NCBI RefSeq assembly: GCF_016587435.1
Contig: NZ_BNJJ01000006.1
Coordinates: 1 to 64,000 of the forward strand
DNA: 64,000 nucleotides
DNA from: Dictyobacter formicarum
GTDB taxonomy: Bacteria; Chloroflexota; Ktedonobacteria; Ktedonobacterales; Ktedonobacteraceae
Direction: 5' to 3'
In this document: piece by piece, positions 17,851-27,108 of the stretch
How the letters are laid out: every line of letters begins with the position of its first letter
How positions within the stretch are numbered: the stretch's first letter is position 1
Made by a program: the position numbers and the translations under genes
Notes under the pieces: generated by a model
Databases searched by the model: none
Told to the model about the DNA's origin: nothing
Seen by the model: the letters and a program-made list of their open reading frames with translations, nothing else

Positions 17851-18732
17851 TCATCTGAGATAATGATTCAACACGACATCCGTGCGCTCATGGCCCAGAG
17901 CACGCGAGACCTGATGCGTTGCCGTAATGTCGTAGTCCGTCGGTTGGAGTCGTTTGCCTGCGGGTGGTAACGTGCGATCCGGGGCATGCGACAGGTAGCG
18001 TTGCTGTGCTGACGCGCGCCGATAGCTCTGGACATCCATGGCCTTCGGAATGTGCTCAAAGACGTGCTCATCCGGGTCTCTTCCCTGAACCAGGGCCTTG
18101 ATCGCATCTGCGTAGTCAGCAAGAACCGGCACCGTTCTGGCTTTGCCGCCTTTCCCATTTCTGACAAAAACCTCGATCGCGCCGGACTCTGTGCAGCACA
18201 CCTCCTTGACGAGAAGATCACGCAGTTCGGCGCGCCGCAATCCGGTGGCGCGCGCAAACAGGATCAGGTCAGGCCAACGCGTCGGCTGAAAGTGCGCGTC
18301 TTGCTTGACCGGTCCACGTGAACGTGTAATGCTTTTTTGGGCGCGTGATGGGAGCACTACCTCAGATGCCAGCTGGTGATTGCCGAACACCTTGCGCAAT
18401 GCCGATCGCTGCGTCGCCAGCGTATAGGGACTCTTCTGGGCCGTGATCTGCTCTCTCAGGTAACAGCAGACCAGTTCATCGAGTCGCTCATAGAGCTGCG
18501 CCAGGCGCTTAATACCGTGGTTGGCTCGGGCCCAATTGACAAACGCAAAGGTCTGCTGCTGATAGGTCTTGCGCGTCCCATAGGAATAGATCTGCTCCGT
18601 CACCACTGGCCAACATAGTTCAGGCACGCGTCGGCGCAGCTCTTGCTTGGCCTGATAGCGACTCTGACCGATCGCCATCAAACTATCCAGGAGCAACTGC
18701 GTTTCATAGATGATGCTGGGTCGACTTCCCAT
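17851..18732 (-). CDS. Tyrosine recombinase/site-specific integrase
   Basis: A 293-residue integrase from the ATG at 18732, which has AAGGAG 8 bases upstream; the longer frame to 18843 is Arg/Pro-rich and unlikely to be translated. The core-binding region contains YSYGTRKTYQQQTFAFVNWA. Catalytic residues: Arg in FARATGLRRAELRDL, Lys in RNGKGGKARTVPV, the His-Arg box THQVSRALGHERTDVV, and the final nucleophile Tyr in LNHYLR. The segment before the His-Arg box seems short compared with the usual fold, so activity is not certain. No paired excisionase or att site was recognised beside it. Confidence 0.8.
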   Translation of the reverse strand: MGSRPSIIYETQLLLDSLMAIGQSRYQAKQELRRRVPELCWPVVTEQIYSYGTRKTYQQQTFAFVNWARANHGIKRLAQLYERLDELVCCYLREQITAQKSPYTLATQRSALRKVFGNHQLASEVVLPSRAQKSITRSRGPVKQDAHFQPTRWPDLILFARATGLRRAELRDLLVKEVCCTESGAIEVFVRNGKGGKARTVPVLADYADAIKALVQGRDPDEHVFEHIPKAMDVQSYRRASAQQRYLSHAPDRTLPPAGKRLQPTDYDITATHQVSRALGHERTDVVLNHYLR

Positions 18733-19470
18733 CGGCTCGACTCCTTCTTTCACAACAATAGTTAACCTACAGCGCCAGGTACACGGTTTCGCACCACGAG
18801 GACAATCATCAGGGTAAGGAATTCTGCGAGGTCTTGCCATCACTCAGGTGCCGTATGCGGGTGCCCCGAAACACTTCATCTGGTAGCGAAGCTGTTTATA
18901 TCCACAAAAATTGAGGAACATCTCTCCTCTCCTGAGCGGTAGAGAAGCACAGCGAGATCAATGCTACAGGAAAACGCACGACAGGAAACGATCGAAAAAG
19001 GTTGGAGGTGGAACTGATCCGGTGCACCCTGGCCCTCACACACCTGTATGTGAAGAGATGCATCGTGTTGTCAGTACAGCAGCCTCCTGGTCCCTGTTTC
19101 TCTGCCAAAGCTAGCTCAACACACTCTTTTCTCTGCGCACGACACAGACAAAAGCAGGAGCGAATTGCGCACAAAGGTGGACGGGAAACTCCACATCGTA
19201 CAGCTGTAGCAGTTGTACAGCTTGCTCCTATGTATGGCCTACTCCACAAGAGAAGGAGTAATAAGCCAGATAGTTACACTGAGAGCGTATCAAACCTGGT
19301 GGGAGAGGAGAGGGGCAGGAGAACGGTAGAAAGAGGCAAAGGCGAAAGATCCTAACGGGTAAGAGAGGCCGCGCGTCACAACATCGTTGTCGTGTACGCG
19401 GGCAATCTCTTTGGCCCTTCCTCCTACATATTGGGCAAGGTGGGCGCCCAATTCCACTATTTCTGCCCGT
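18733..19470. other. Non-coding stretch
   Basis: Only short overlapping frames without recognisable motifs or ribosome sites. No RNA fold or transposon end recognised. Confidence 0.4.
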
Positions 19471-20412
19471 TTATTTCCCTGCCAGTTGGGTCACAACCGG
19501 CGCAAAGGCGCGCATATACTCGGCGCGGATAACAAGATAGGAGACACCCAGGCGCTCACGCCAGAGTTGGATACGCTCGACCATTTGTTCGGTGGTTCCG
19601 AGCATGACGTACGGATTGGCAAGCACCTGCTCAACTGTGGCATCAGTCAGTTCTCTTTCGCGGATATAGTGTTCCGCAGCCTCCTGCTGATTGTGTGCCA
19701 GGGCGAAGCCAGAGATAAGCATATTCAACTCGATGGACGAAAAACGCTCGCCCGCGGCCTCGCGAATCCACCCGACTTTTTCGGCCAGGGTATCCTCAAT
19801 ATTTTCTGTGGCATCAACGGTGCCATTATCATTCACTTTGATGTGCAGACCAATACTATTGGCTTCGCGTGCGGCCAGGCTCAGAAGTTTTTTGCCACCA
19901 CCACCCATGACGATCGGCGGATGAGGACGCTGAATGGGTTTTGGCGTCACGTTGAGATCGGTCACGCTATAGTGTTTGCCAGTGAAATTGACGGGTTCAT
20001 CGCTGAAGCTTTGTTTCAGAACCTGTAAGGATTCTTCCAGGCGTTCAATGCGGAGTCCGGCACGTTCAAAGGGCACACCAACCTGGTCGTATTCCGGTCG
20101 ATTCCAGCCCGCTCCAATGCCCAGTTCAAAACGTCCACCGGAGAGCATATCCAGCGCCGCCACCTCTTTGGCGAGAAGGACCGGGTGACGAAGATCGTTG
20201 TTATAGACTAGTGTACCAATTCTCAGGTTTTTTGTCGCGTCTGCGGCTGCCATGAGGGAGGCCACAGGGAAAAACTCACTGGTAAAGTGATCTGGCTGCA
20301 AGAGGGTAGAGTAGCCCAGATCTTCGGCCTCTCGTGCCTGTGTGATCCATTCTTCACGGGTAGGGGCTCCATCGGTAATGATGCCAAAGCGAAACGGTCG
20401 TACGTGTGGCAT
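19471..20412 (-). CDS. LLM-class F420-dependent oxidoreductase
   Basis: A 313-residue luciferase-like monooxygenase-family protein. The start at 20412 is chosen because a GGAGAAG site precedes it and MPHVRPFRFGIITDG is the expected N-terminus. Key parts: AREAEDLGYSTLLQPDHF, LRIGTLVYNNDLRHPVLLAK, EVAALDMLSGGRFELGIGAG and PKPIQRPHPPIVMGGGGKKL. These mark the TIM-barrel subfamily that usually uses cofactor F420. The substrate is unknown; relatives oxidise alcohols or act in secondary metabolism. It is a single gene with no operon partner. Two F420/FMN-type PPOX genes elsewhere in the window agree with an F420-using host. Confidence 0.85.
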   Translation of the reverse strand: MPHVRPFRFGIITDGAPTREEWITQAREAEDLGYSTLLQPDHFTSEFFPVASLMAAADATKNLRIGTLVYNNDLRHPVLLAKEVAALDMLSGGRFELGIGAGWNRPEYDQVGVPFERAGLRIERLEESLQVLKQSFSDEPVNFTGKHYSVTDLNVTPKPIQRPHPPIVMGGGGKKLLSLAAREANSIGLHIKVNDNGTVDATENIEDTLAEKVGWIREAAGERFSSIELNMLISGFALAHNQQEAAEHYIRERELTDATVEQVLANPYVMLGTTEQMVERIQLWRERLGVSYLVIRAEYMRAFAPVVTQLAGK

Positions 20413-21085
20413 GTATCTTCTCCTGATTCCTTTGATACGGCTACGTTCACCGACAATGTTGTCGGCCTGTTCAAATTTTGTCATACATCATAGCTATTTG
20501 CCAGAACAGTCGCTATCTCATGTTCCGCCTCGATATGGTGAAAAAGAAGTCTCGCCAAGGTATGTGCAGTGCCAGTTTTGTATTCATCTCTGTAGGAAGC
20601 AGATTCTTGATCCTTTTTGGCATGCATCATGGCGCTAAACCGCCATGTATGAAGTTAGAGGACAACTATCTGTGTCGTCGTAGATAGCAGCTGGCATAAC
20701 CATGCAGATAAAAAAAACGCATACACTTTTCTTCTTCACAAGCGAAAAAAGGAGGCCATTGGGGATTATATTTCTCACGATGATGCTCGTCAGCCCGTTT
20801 TTCTCAATCCTCAACCAGGCTGTACCGATTTGTTCGGTACATCGTACGCCTTTTCGTGGACAAATACAGGATATCTATGTCCCCAGGCAAAATGTACACA
20901 TGGAACGTGTACAAGTACACCATTTCCATGGACCAGTCCAGCAAAAAGCTAAACATCATTCTATCTTGTTGTTGTTTGCTGAAGAAAACAACGTGTAACC
21001 ACTGTGGGTATCAGCTGCGCTCTCACAAACAACGCTCACCTTCAAATCAACCTTGTGAGATGCCGGGCATGAACATCTTTCTCTC
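20413..21085. other. Non-coding stretch
   Basis: AT-rich, with several short frames in both directions but no motif or convincing start. Around 20818-20935 several GTAC-centred words recur (TTCGGTACATCGTACG, ATGTACACATGGAACGTGTAC), possibly a small dyad region; its meaning is unclear. Confidence 0.35.
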
Positions 21086-22045
21086 TCAAGAAGTTTGGGA
21101 AAGCGATGAACTAATATCCCATACAGACTGCGTCAGATCACTCGCGGCATGATAACGTTGTGCAATCTGTGTTTGCGTCTCGTAATGCAGTGCAGCGAGC
21201 ACCTGTTGCTGCGCTTGCAGGGCTCGGTGAGCTGCCGATCCCTCCCATATGACAGTGCATAACAGCGGCCAGACCGCCTGCATCGCCTCTGCACTATCCC
21301 TCAGCGAGAGAATACTCTCACGAGCACGCTCTTTCATCAGTGCTGCCTGATCTGTAAGCACCTCTAACTCTTGCCAGGTCAACTGCGTCCCTCCTAACGC
21401 CTGGGTTGCCTTCTCAATCACGTCTGGTCGTTGCCACTGAGAGGCGCACTGCCAGAGGAGGACAAAACCACGTCGGTTGGTTGGACAACGACACAGGAAG
21501 GCACAGACCATCCCAATCGTGTTCCATAATCCAATTGTGATCTGCAAACGGGCTTGCGCGAGATTGGAAGCTTCCAGCGCCACATCAGCCTGATGGTACG
21601 CTTCCTGAGCCTGGCCGAAACAGGTAACAAGCCTCTTTCGCTGAAATCGTTGCAGACACAGATGAGGCGTGAGGCGGGCTTGCACGTTCGCAAGCAGGTG
21701 AAGAGAATCAGAGAGCACGATTCCTTCACAGAGGTTAAATGGAAGGGCTGGTTGTGCCAAGACCCAATCCAGGTCGTCGAATGTGCTTTGCGCGAGGGGA
21801 TAGATTTCTATGGTGTAAGGGCTGACAACTCGCTCCTCAAACCATGTCGGATCAGGATCGTCAGGAGTAACTATACACAGATCGATGTCGCTCCCAGGCA
21901 AGAGTTTTCCGTGTTGGGCAACCGATCCCTCGATGAATGCACCAACGAGAGGACGGCCTTGCTCTTGCCACCAATGGAGTGTGGAGTGCGTGATCTGCCA
22001 AATCTCTGTTGTCTCCAGATTCCAGCGCCTGAATTGCTTGTTCAT
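21086..22045 (-). CDS. Nucleotidyltransferase-domain protein
   Basis: A 319-residue protein from the ATG at 22045. The N-terminal 90 residues form a polymerase-beta-type nucleotidyltransferase: GAFIEGSVAQHGKLLPGSDIDLCIV (in two parts) with the GS motif and the catalytic Asp-x-Asp, then a third acidic residue in YTIEIYPL. The C-terminal 230 residues are helical and could be a substrate-binding domain. The layout resembles aminoglycoside adenylyltransferase-like or stand-alone MNT-type enzymes, but the length and helical tail fit a general NTase of unknown substrate. No HEPN partner lies next to it. Confidence 0.7.
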   Translation of the reverse strand: MNKQFRRWNLETTEIWQITHSTLHWWQEQGRPLVGAFIEGSVAQHGKLLPGSDIDLCIVTPDDPDPTWFEERVVSPYTIEIYPLAQSTFDDLDWVLAQPALPFNLCEGIVLSDSLHLLANVQARLTPHLCLQRFQRKRLVTCFGQAQEAYHQADVALEASNLAQARLQITIGLWNTIGMVCAFLCRCPTNRRGFVLLWQCASQWQRPDVIEKATQALGGTQLTWQELEVLTDQAALMKERARESILSLRDSAEAMQAVWPLLCTVIWEGSAAHRALQAQQQVLAALHYETQTQIAQRYHAASDLTQSVWDISSSLSQTS

Positions 22046-22108
22046 ACGACAAGTGTACCTGATGAACGCTGAATCTGGCAAGGAAGTCTTTGATTCCTCC
22101 TTTGTTTA

Positions 22109-22185
22109 GGATTGGCCTTTACAGAATGCCACATCTAGAAGATGAAGCTTTTTTTCTGGTTGGTTAAACAAGTGCGGCTGTGGTG
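22109..22185. repeat. Remnant right end of a second IS701-like copy
   Basis: This stretch (GGATTGGCCTTTACAGAATG to AAGTGCGGCTGTGGTG) copies, in the same orientation, the right end of the adjacent transposon at 24589-24693, with some substitutions and gaps. It ends 6 bp before the left terminal repeat of the intact copy. It is best read as the right end left by a related copy that stood in tandem and was deleted. Confidence 0.7.
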
Positions 22186-22257
22186 GTTCTTCACTACAGC
22201 CGCACTTGTGTGAAGGCAGAGAGCAGCAGGAACGTAGAATGGCTCAGTGAAGGAGCA

Positions 22258-23028
22258 CTACTCTGCGTACGATTGGAGTTTTGCCGCCATCTGTTCCAGA
22301 CACGAGATCGTCAGATGATCCGTGGTGCCCAGATACTGTTTGTAGTCCTGCTGATGGATTGTGCGATAGGCATACCAGGTCCGCTTTGGCCCCTGATCAT
22401 ATCCTCGGCACGCACTCAAACGCCCAGACTTCCCGATAAAACGAAAGGATGAGAGGGAAGCTAACCAGGCAAACCACTCAGGAGAATCCGGAGCAAGCGG
22501 CAGTTCTCCTTGCTGCGGGCACACGATCACATAGGTGTCGGCTGCCCCGTATTCGATCAGAGGCAGGACCCGGCGGCGTCGGCTTTCAGCAGGAAGAGGA
22601 GTCCAGCTGCGATGACATCCTGCATCAGGTGTGCCATCCACGCTCACCTTCTGGCAGGCTGCTTGCCCATCCTCCTGCTGGACAGGAGCTGGAAACGTGA
22701 CCGGAGGAGGAAGATGACGCAGTTGAACAAGCTGTTGTTGCAACGCAGCCACTTGTGCTTCCAAATGAGCCATCTGCTTGAGCCGTGCGACCTCCTCTGG
22801 GAAGGGAAGGGGCTCGCTCACAGATGATGTGTCAGTTCGGTTTGACTTGAGGGCGCGACTGTGCAGGGCAGCCAGATGCTGGACTTGCTCCATGCTTAGG
22901 CATTTGACACGCCGGTCTGCGGGATGAATCTGCAGTGACATATTGGCTTGTCGTAGCCAGTTTCGTAACGTCTTAGGATCAATGCTGAGCATTTCACAGC
23001 ACGTCAACAACGGAAAGGTTGTCATCAT
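22258..23028 (-). CDS. Transposon passenger: HTH DNA-binding protein
   Basis: A 256-residue protein from an ATG at 23028 with AAAGGAG upstream; the longer frame is not needed. The N-terminus (FPLLTCCEMLSIDPKTLRNW, then RRVKCLSMEQVQHLAALHSR) is a MerR/excisionase-like winged helix-turn-helix. A coiled segment follows (MAHLEAQVAALQQQLVQL). The C-terminus has WYAYRTIHQQDYKQYLG and LTISCLEQMAAKLQ, a small domain I know from Chloroflexota LuxR/MalT-like regulators and integrase arm domains, suggesting DNA binding. Lying between the transposase and the left end, it may bind the transposon ends or regulate transposition. Confidence 0.6.
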   Translation of the reverse strand: MMTTFPLLTCCEMLSIDPKTLRNWLRQANMSLQIHPADRRVKCLSMEQVQHLAALHSRALKSNRTDTSSVSEPLPFPEEVARLKQMAHLEAQVAALQQQLVQLRHLPPPVTFPAPVQQEDGQAACQKVSVDGTPDAGCHRSWTPLPAESRRRRVLPLIEYGAADTYVIVCPQQGELPLAPDSPEWFAWLASLSSFRFIGKSGRLSACRGYDQGPKRTWYAYRTIHQQDYKQYLGTTDHLTISCLEQMAAKLQSYAE

Positions 23029-23188
23029 CAGTTCTCCTTTCAGGCGAGAAAACAGCACTGGGAAGATTCCCTGAGAAATCCCGGGGAAAAATCCCTGAGA
23101 AGATTCCCTGGGATTTTTCCCCAGAATCGACAGCGGATACAGATGCGCACACGAACCAGGAACGGGAGTGAGCAAGAGGACAGGAGGC

Positions 23189-24553
23189 TTACCCTGCCTT
23201 GAGACGCCGTCTGGTATGATAATAGCTTGCTCGACTCTGGTGGCATCTTCGCCACCAGGACCAAGCGAGCAGCAAAGGGACATTGTGAGGAGCAGGCCAG
23301 ATCAGTTGCGCAAGCAGGTGACACACCTCAGGTCTCGTCAATGGATGTTGGGAGATCTCTTGTTGCGGGTTATCCAGCCCTGCTGCCCTGGTCGTTTGAT
23401 CCTGTGCACACAGACCCGTCAAAAAGGCAAGAGCAAGCATCACGAGCGTGATATGTCGATACCAGGCGGTCCAGGTGCGTACCTCATACTGATCAAGCCC
23501 TAGATCTTTGCCTGTTTGAAAATCCTCTTCGATCCCCCACCTTGCTCCAATGACGTTCACCATCACGGGAAGGGGTGTTCCCTCTGGTCCGAAGACAACG
23601 TAATACCTTTGGTCGGTGGAGTCGGTCGGATGGCGGCGAATGAGCAACCAGTGCTCCTGATCCTCCTCACATCGATACAGTATGGGCAAAACGACCCAGT
23701 CGAACCAACGTGGCCCTTTGGTTCCTTCACCCATCGAGAGGCACTGCCAATCGTGTGCGTGCAGAAAGCGCGTCTGGGCTTGTGCCACCGTCATGCGCTG
23801 GCGTCCCTGTGGGGTCATGATTTCTACAGGTTCATCGCACGTCACCGCCAGCACATAGTTGTAGTGATGGAGAAAGAGCCAGGTGCGCAGATCCTGATTA
23901 CTTCCATAGACTGTATCAGCGACTACCCAGGCAACGGGGATCTGCGTCTGGTCAACCCGCTCAAGCATCCGTCTGGCTAACTCACATTTGGTCTGGAAAT
24001 GAGTCGTTTCCGGAATCCCCGCTTCACGGCAGCGTTCAGGATCCTCGAACCAGCATTTGGGAATGTAGAGCTCACGATCCAGTAAGGTGTGTCCTTGCGC
24101 CCCAATGTAGGAGACAAAAACGCCGACCTGGCAGTTCTGGAGCCGTTTGGCTGTCCCACAATACTGACGCTTGACTCCTACGGACTTGCGTCCTCGTTTG
24201 GGAAAGCTGGTCTCGTCAATGGCCAGGATCGCTCGAACGTCACCGAAGCGTTCCAGGACATAGGCACGCAGATCGTCGCGTACCAGATTGGCATCCCAAA
24301 CGGTGCTGGTCAGCAAACGCTGCATCCCATCAGGACGCGCTTCCCTGGCATGCTCGGCAATCTGCCAGCCATTTTTGCGCGGGATCTCGCTGAGCAGACC
24401 GTGCAGATAGGCAAGCACGCGAAGACAGGGTTCAGGCCGGGCAAAACGAGGAGCAATGCGGGTATGTACGTGCTCTAATTCCTGGTTCCATTGCACGACA
24501 TCTGTCAGTGTGGTCCTGGTTGACTGTGGTATGGTATGGTCAGACGGCTTCAT
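23189..24553 (-). CDS. IS701-family DDE transposase
   Basis: A 454-residue full-length transposase. The catalytic triad is visible: Asp113 in AILAIDETSFPKRG, Asp213 in AWVVADTVYGSNQDLR, and Glu342/343 in RWGIEEDFQTGKDLGLDQYE, with the WY-R helix YEVRTWTAWYRH after it. This matches the RNase-H-like IS701/IS4-type fold. An N-terminal region of 100 residues would bind the ends. The frame is intact, so the element may still be active. The promoter lies in the right end between 24560 and 24680. Confidence 0.9.
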   Translation of the reverse strand: MKPSDHTIPQSTRTTLTDVVQWNQELEHVHTRIAPRFARPEPCLRVLAYLHGLLSEIPRKNGWQIAEHAREARPDGMQRLLTSTVWDANLVRDDLRAYVLERFGDVRAILAIDETSFPKRGRKSVGVKRQYCGTAKRLQNCQVGVFVSYIGAQGHTLLDRELYIPKCWFEDPERCREAGIPETTHFQTKCELARRMLERVDQTQIPVAWVVADTVYGSNQDLRTWLFLHHYNYVLAVTCDEPVEIMTPQGRQRMTVAQAQTRFLHAHDWQCLSMGEGTKGPRWFDWVVLPILYRCEEDQEHWLLIRRHPTDSTDQRYYVVFGPEGTPLPVMVNVIGARWGIEEDFQTGKDLGLDQYEVRTWTAWYRHITLVMLALAFLTGLCAQDQTTRAAGLDNPQQEISQHPLTRPEVCHLLAQLIWPAPHNVPLLLAWSWWRRCHQSRASYYHTRRRLKAG

Positions 24554-24913
24554 GTTTCTCTCCTTTCAGATGGAGTCTTCTGCGTTTGGGATTGGCCCTT
24601 ACAGAATGTCACATCTGGAAATTGAGAGCGATGAAGCTTTTTTTCTGGCCTATCTCGTCTCTTCCGGTTGGGTTAACAAGTGCGGCTGTAGTGGTCTCCC
24701 TACCTGCCCCTACCCTACACCACCCTCCCCCTTCGCTCCCCCGGTACATGAGGTAGAGTAGAAACACAAAATGTCCTGATTTATTCAGTACAGACGGTGG
24801 TATTTGACACATATATACACATTTACGTACAACGAAAATAGTGAGGGCACACCAGAGCACCGATTTCATCACGCACTTCAATGAGTGCAGATGATGTGAG
24901 AAAGGATGCACAC

Positions 24914-25996
24914 ATGCAATCGTCTACCTATCCACGCTACTATGCAGGCTTTGAGGTTGGGTCTGGCATCTCTGGCCTCAAAGTTATCCCAGGTGACGGT
25001 CTTCCCATGGGCCAGGATCTTGTCACGCTTCCAAGCTTTCTCGCCGATGGAGACATTTCACTCCTGCTCAAAAGTGGGGATACTGATGCCACACTCTCCT
25101 CGGTCCTCCAACCAGGTGATTATGTCCTGTCCTGGCAGGATCGGACCTACTTTCTCGGCAACCTGCTTGCTCACGGCACCTACCGTGACAATGCCTTCAA
25201 TGATGAACGACGCTATTGGTCAGATCATGCGCAGATGTTGCTCCTCTGTCTGGCCTGTATCCTTATTCCCGAACGCTGCTTTGAACTTCGCCTGGTCACA
25301 GCGCTCCCAGTCAGTCTCTATAATCGGGAACGGCGGCAACTCGTTCGTCATGCTCTTTCGCAAACGTACCACGTTACCTTTAATGGGCGGGAACGAGAGA
25401 TCATTGTCCGGTGTGGATATGTCGCCATGGAAGGACAAGGCATTCTCATCCATCATGGGGATGAAACGAGTGAGCAGGCAGTTATCGATATCGGTGAACG
25501 GACAACCGACCTGATCGCAGCTTCTGGGCAGCGCCTGATCGGGCGTCTCTGTAAAGGTGATCAATTTGGGGTAGGACAGCTGGTAGAAGATCTCCAACAG
25601 ATGGGATTAGAACATCGTCGCAAAATCACCACCGAGAAAGCGCATGCCCTCCTGCAGGCATATGCACATCAGCAGCCGTACCCTCCCATCAGGATAGCCA
25701 GTGGACATCTGACCACCGAGCATATCACGGCCACGATTGAACAGTCCATCCAACGACTGGCACGACCACTCTCGTCATTTCTTGCCGGAGCCTGGAATGT
25801 TGAAGAGGCTCCACCAGGATCACAATTCGATACCATGTATCTTGGTGGCGGTGGTGCGTACTACTTCGAAAAGATTGTTCGCGCAATCCTCCAGGACTGT
25901 CACATCATCACTATTCCAGATCCACAAGATGCAAACATCTGTGGCTATGCAGATCTTGCACAGGTCCTTGATGAAGATCGCTGGGAGATGCATTAA
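24914..25996 (+). CDS. ParM/actin-like plasmid segregation ATPase
   Basis: A 360-residue actin-like protein. The start at 24914 is chosen because a GAAAGG site precedes it. Phosphate-1 loop: YYAGFEVGSGISGLKVI near residue 8. Phosphate-2: EQAVIDIGERTTDLIA near 190. Adenosine motif: TMYLGGGGAYYF near 307. The spacing fits ParM/Alp filament proteins, which polymerise to push plasmid copies apart. The next gene begins directly after the stop, as ParR genes follow ParM. No obvious iterated parC repeats were recognised upstream (24740-24900), so the centromere may lie elsewhere or be lost. It lies 220 bp from a transposon end. Confidence 0.8.
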   Translation: MQSSTYPRYYAGFEVGSGISGLKVIPGDGLPMGQDLVTLPSFLADGDISLLLKSGDTDATLSSVLQPGDYVLSWQDRTYFLGNLLAHGTYRDNAFNDERRYWSDHAQMLLLCLACILIPERCFELRLVTALPVSLYNRERRQLVRHALSQTYHVTFNGREREIIVRCGYVAMEGQGILIHHGDETSEQAVIDIGERTTDLIAASGQRLIGRLCKGDQFGVGQLVEDLQQMGLEHRRKITTEKAHALLQAYAHQQPYPPIRIASGHLTTEHITATIEQSIQRLARPLSSFLAGAWNVEEAPPGSQFDTMYLGGGGAYYFEKIVRAILQDCHIITIPDPQDANICGYADLAQVLDEDRWEMH

Positions 25997-26299
25997 ATGC
26001 GAAATTCAGATGAGGTATATTGGAGTACCAGCCTGCCCAGAGATCATGAGGCGCTACACGCACTTGATGCCTATCGTTACGAATGGGGAGGGCTTAGCCG
26101 AGCCGAAGCGACCCGTCGTTTATTGATCGAATGGCACAAACTGCGGCAAGGCCAGCCCATTGCTGCCTGGATACCAACCGTCTCACCGCAACAGCACACG
26201 ACAAACGTTGACTATAAGCAGCAGATAGCTGGAATGGCGTACGCTTACAAAACATCGAACTCGGTTGCACGAGCAGCCAACCGTGTGCTCGATGATTGA
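25997..26299 (+). CDS. Putative ParR-like DNA-binding partner
   Basis: A 100-residue protein whose ATG follows the ParM stop codon with no gap, a sign of tight coupling. The sequence is short, with a helical middle (DHEALHALDAYRYEWGGLSR, EATRRLLIEWHKL) that could form a ribbon-helix-helix or similar small DNA-binding fold. No clear family match. Position and size follow the rule for ParR adaptors, which bind parC and cap the ParM filament. Assignment rests mainly on context. Confidence 0.5.
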   Translation: MRNSDEVYWSTSLPRDHEALHALDAYRYEWGGLSRAEATRRLLIEWHKLRQGQPIAAWIPTVSPQQHTTNVDYKQQIAGMAYAYKTSNSVARAANRVLDD

Positions 26300-26472
26300 A
26301 CAATACGGAAAAGCCCAACCTGCGAGATCTCGAACGAAAATCTGGCCGTCTTACGCCACATCAGATTGAATCTCTTGCGCCAAGAGAAGTCCTCCCGTGT
26401 TGGCGTCTATGCCAAGCGGCTTAAAGCCGGCTGGAACCACTCCTATCTTCTGCGCGTTCTTGATGGGGTTCA

Positions 26473-26518
26473 TTAGATGCGCTTGCCCTGGGAAAGCACT
26501 CTGGACAAGTGCATCTAA
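26473..26518. repeat. Imperfect palindrome; its left half recurs at 27107
   Basis: Arms TTAGATGCGCTTGCCC (26473-26488) and GGACAAGTGCATCTAA (26503-26518) pair with two mismatches. The word TTAGATGCxxTTGCCC followed by CTGGGAAAGC recurs in direct orientation at 27107-27137, so the PPOX gene is flanked by direct repeats. The rest of 26300-26649 holds no supported gene; a few frames (for example ending LKAGWNHSYLLRVLDGVH near 26476) look like a decayed coding fragment. Confidence 0.5.
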
Positions 26519-26649
26519 ATGGGAAGCAATAAAAGAAGCCCTAAAAGTTTACAGAGCAATGAGAGGAATAAACTATACGGATTATGGGGTTCTATTACCT
26601 GAAAGGTGATCACGCCTTTCAACCAAAGTAATGTCGAGAGGTTATTTGC

Positions 26650-27036
26650 ATGGCCGATTTGAATAATCCCAAAGTTCAGAAGATCCTCAACTCGAAAGCG
26701 TTCGCGCATCTTGCAACAATTGGCGCTAAGGGAGAGCCAAATTCATCAGTGATGTGGTTTTTGTGGGATGAGGAATACATCAAGTTTACCCATACCACTG
26801 AACGTCAGAAATACCAGAATATCAAGCGTGATCCGCGTGTGGCTATCACGATTACTGACCCCGATGACCCGTACACGTATGCCGAGTTTCGTGGGGTGGT
26901 TGATAAGGTCGAGGAAGATCCCACTGGAGCCTTTTACAATACCCTGGCAGAAAAGTATGGCTCCTCCTCGCGCTATCGTGGCGATCCGCGTGTGGTTTTG
27001 TGCGTAAAGGTTGACCGCATCCTGGGGTACGTGTAG
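26650..27036 (+). CDS. PPOX-class F420-dependent oxidoreductase
   Basis: A 128-residue split-barrel flavin/F420 enzyme. Typical signals: SKAFAHLATIGAKGEPNSS, VMWFLWDEEYIKFTH, ERQKYQNIKRDPRVAITITD, and the C-terminal RVVLCVKVDRILGY. The length equals the usual single-domain size of the TIGR03618-like subgroup. Relatives reduce F420-linked substrates or bilins; the substrate is unknown. It is followed at once by a strong terminator, so it is probably monocistronic. It is flanked by 25-31 bp direct repeats (26473 and 27107), which could mark a mobile cassette. Confidence 0.85.
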   Translation: MADLNNPKVQKILNSKAFAHLATIGAKGEPNSSVMWFLWDEEYIKFTHTTERQKYQNIKRDPRVAITITDPDDPYTYAEFRGVVDKVEEDPTGAFYNTLAEKYGSSSRYRGDPRVVLCVKVDRILGYV

Positions 27037-27049
27037 GCGGTACTGCCCC

Positions 27050-27108
27050 CTCGTGTCTGCGACTTCTGCAACTGGCTGGTTGTAGAAGTCGCAGGCACGA
27101 GCTTTTTT
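27050..27108 (+). terminator. Strong intrinsic terminator / long palindrome
   Basis: Stem of 23 bp (CTCGTGTCTGCGACTTCTGC... at 27050-27072, pairing with 27079-27101, with three weak pairs), 6-base loop, then C and six Ts. It lies 14 bp after the PPOX stop. The stem contains GTTGCAGAAG on one strand, a word also in the palindrome at 59108-59157. Confidence 0.85.

Larger units (their letters stand above)
22192..24693 (-). mobile_element. IS701-family transposon with passenger gene
   Basis: The boundaries are an 18-bp perfect terminal inverted repeat: CACTACAGCCGCACTTGT at 22192-22209 and its reverse complement at 24676-24693. Inside are the transposase (23189-24553) and a passenger DNA-binding gene (22258-23028), both on the minus strand. 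The gap between them (23029-23188) carries repeated GATTCCCTG words with hairpin potential. No target duplication is obvious at the outer edges, partly because the left edge abuts the remnant of another copy. Confidence 0.75.

Noticed and set aside
19387..20028. Plus-strand frame of 213 codons
   Set aside because: Antisense to the LLM oxidoreductase; no own motif.
22172..22209. Terminator hairpin formed by GTGCGGCTGTG and CACTACAGCCGCAC
   Set aside because: The dyad arises because the remnant right end abuts the left end of the next transposon copy; it has no T-run.
23040..23283. N-terminal extension of the transposon passenger protein
   Set aside because: The extension is encoded by repeated GATTCCCTG sequence and lacks a start site; the ATG at 23028 has a good ribosome site.
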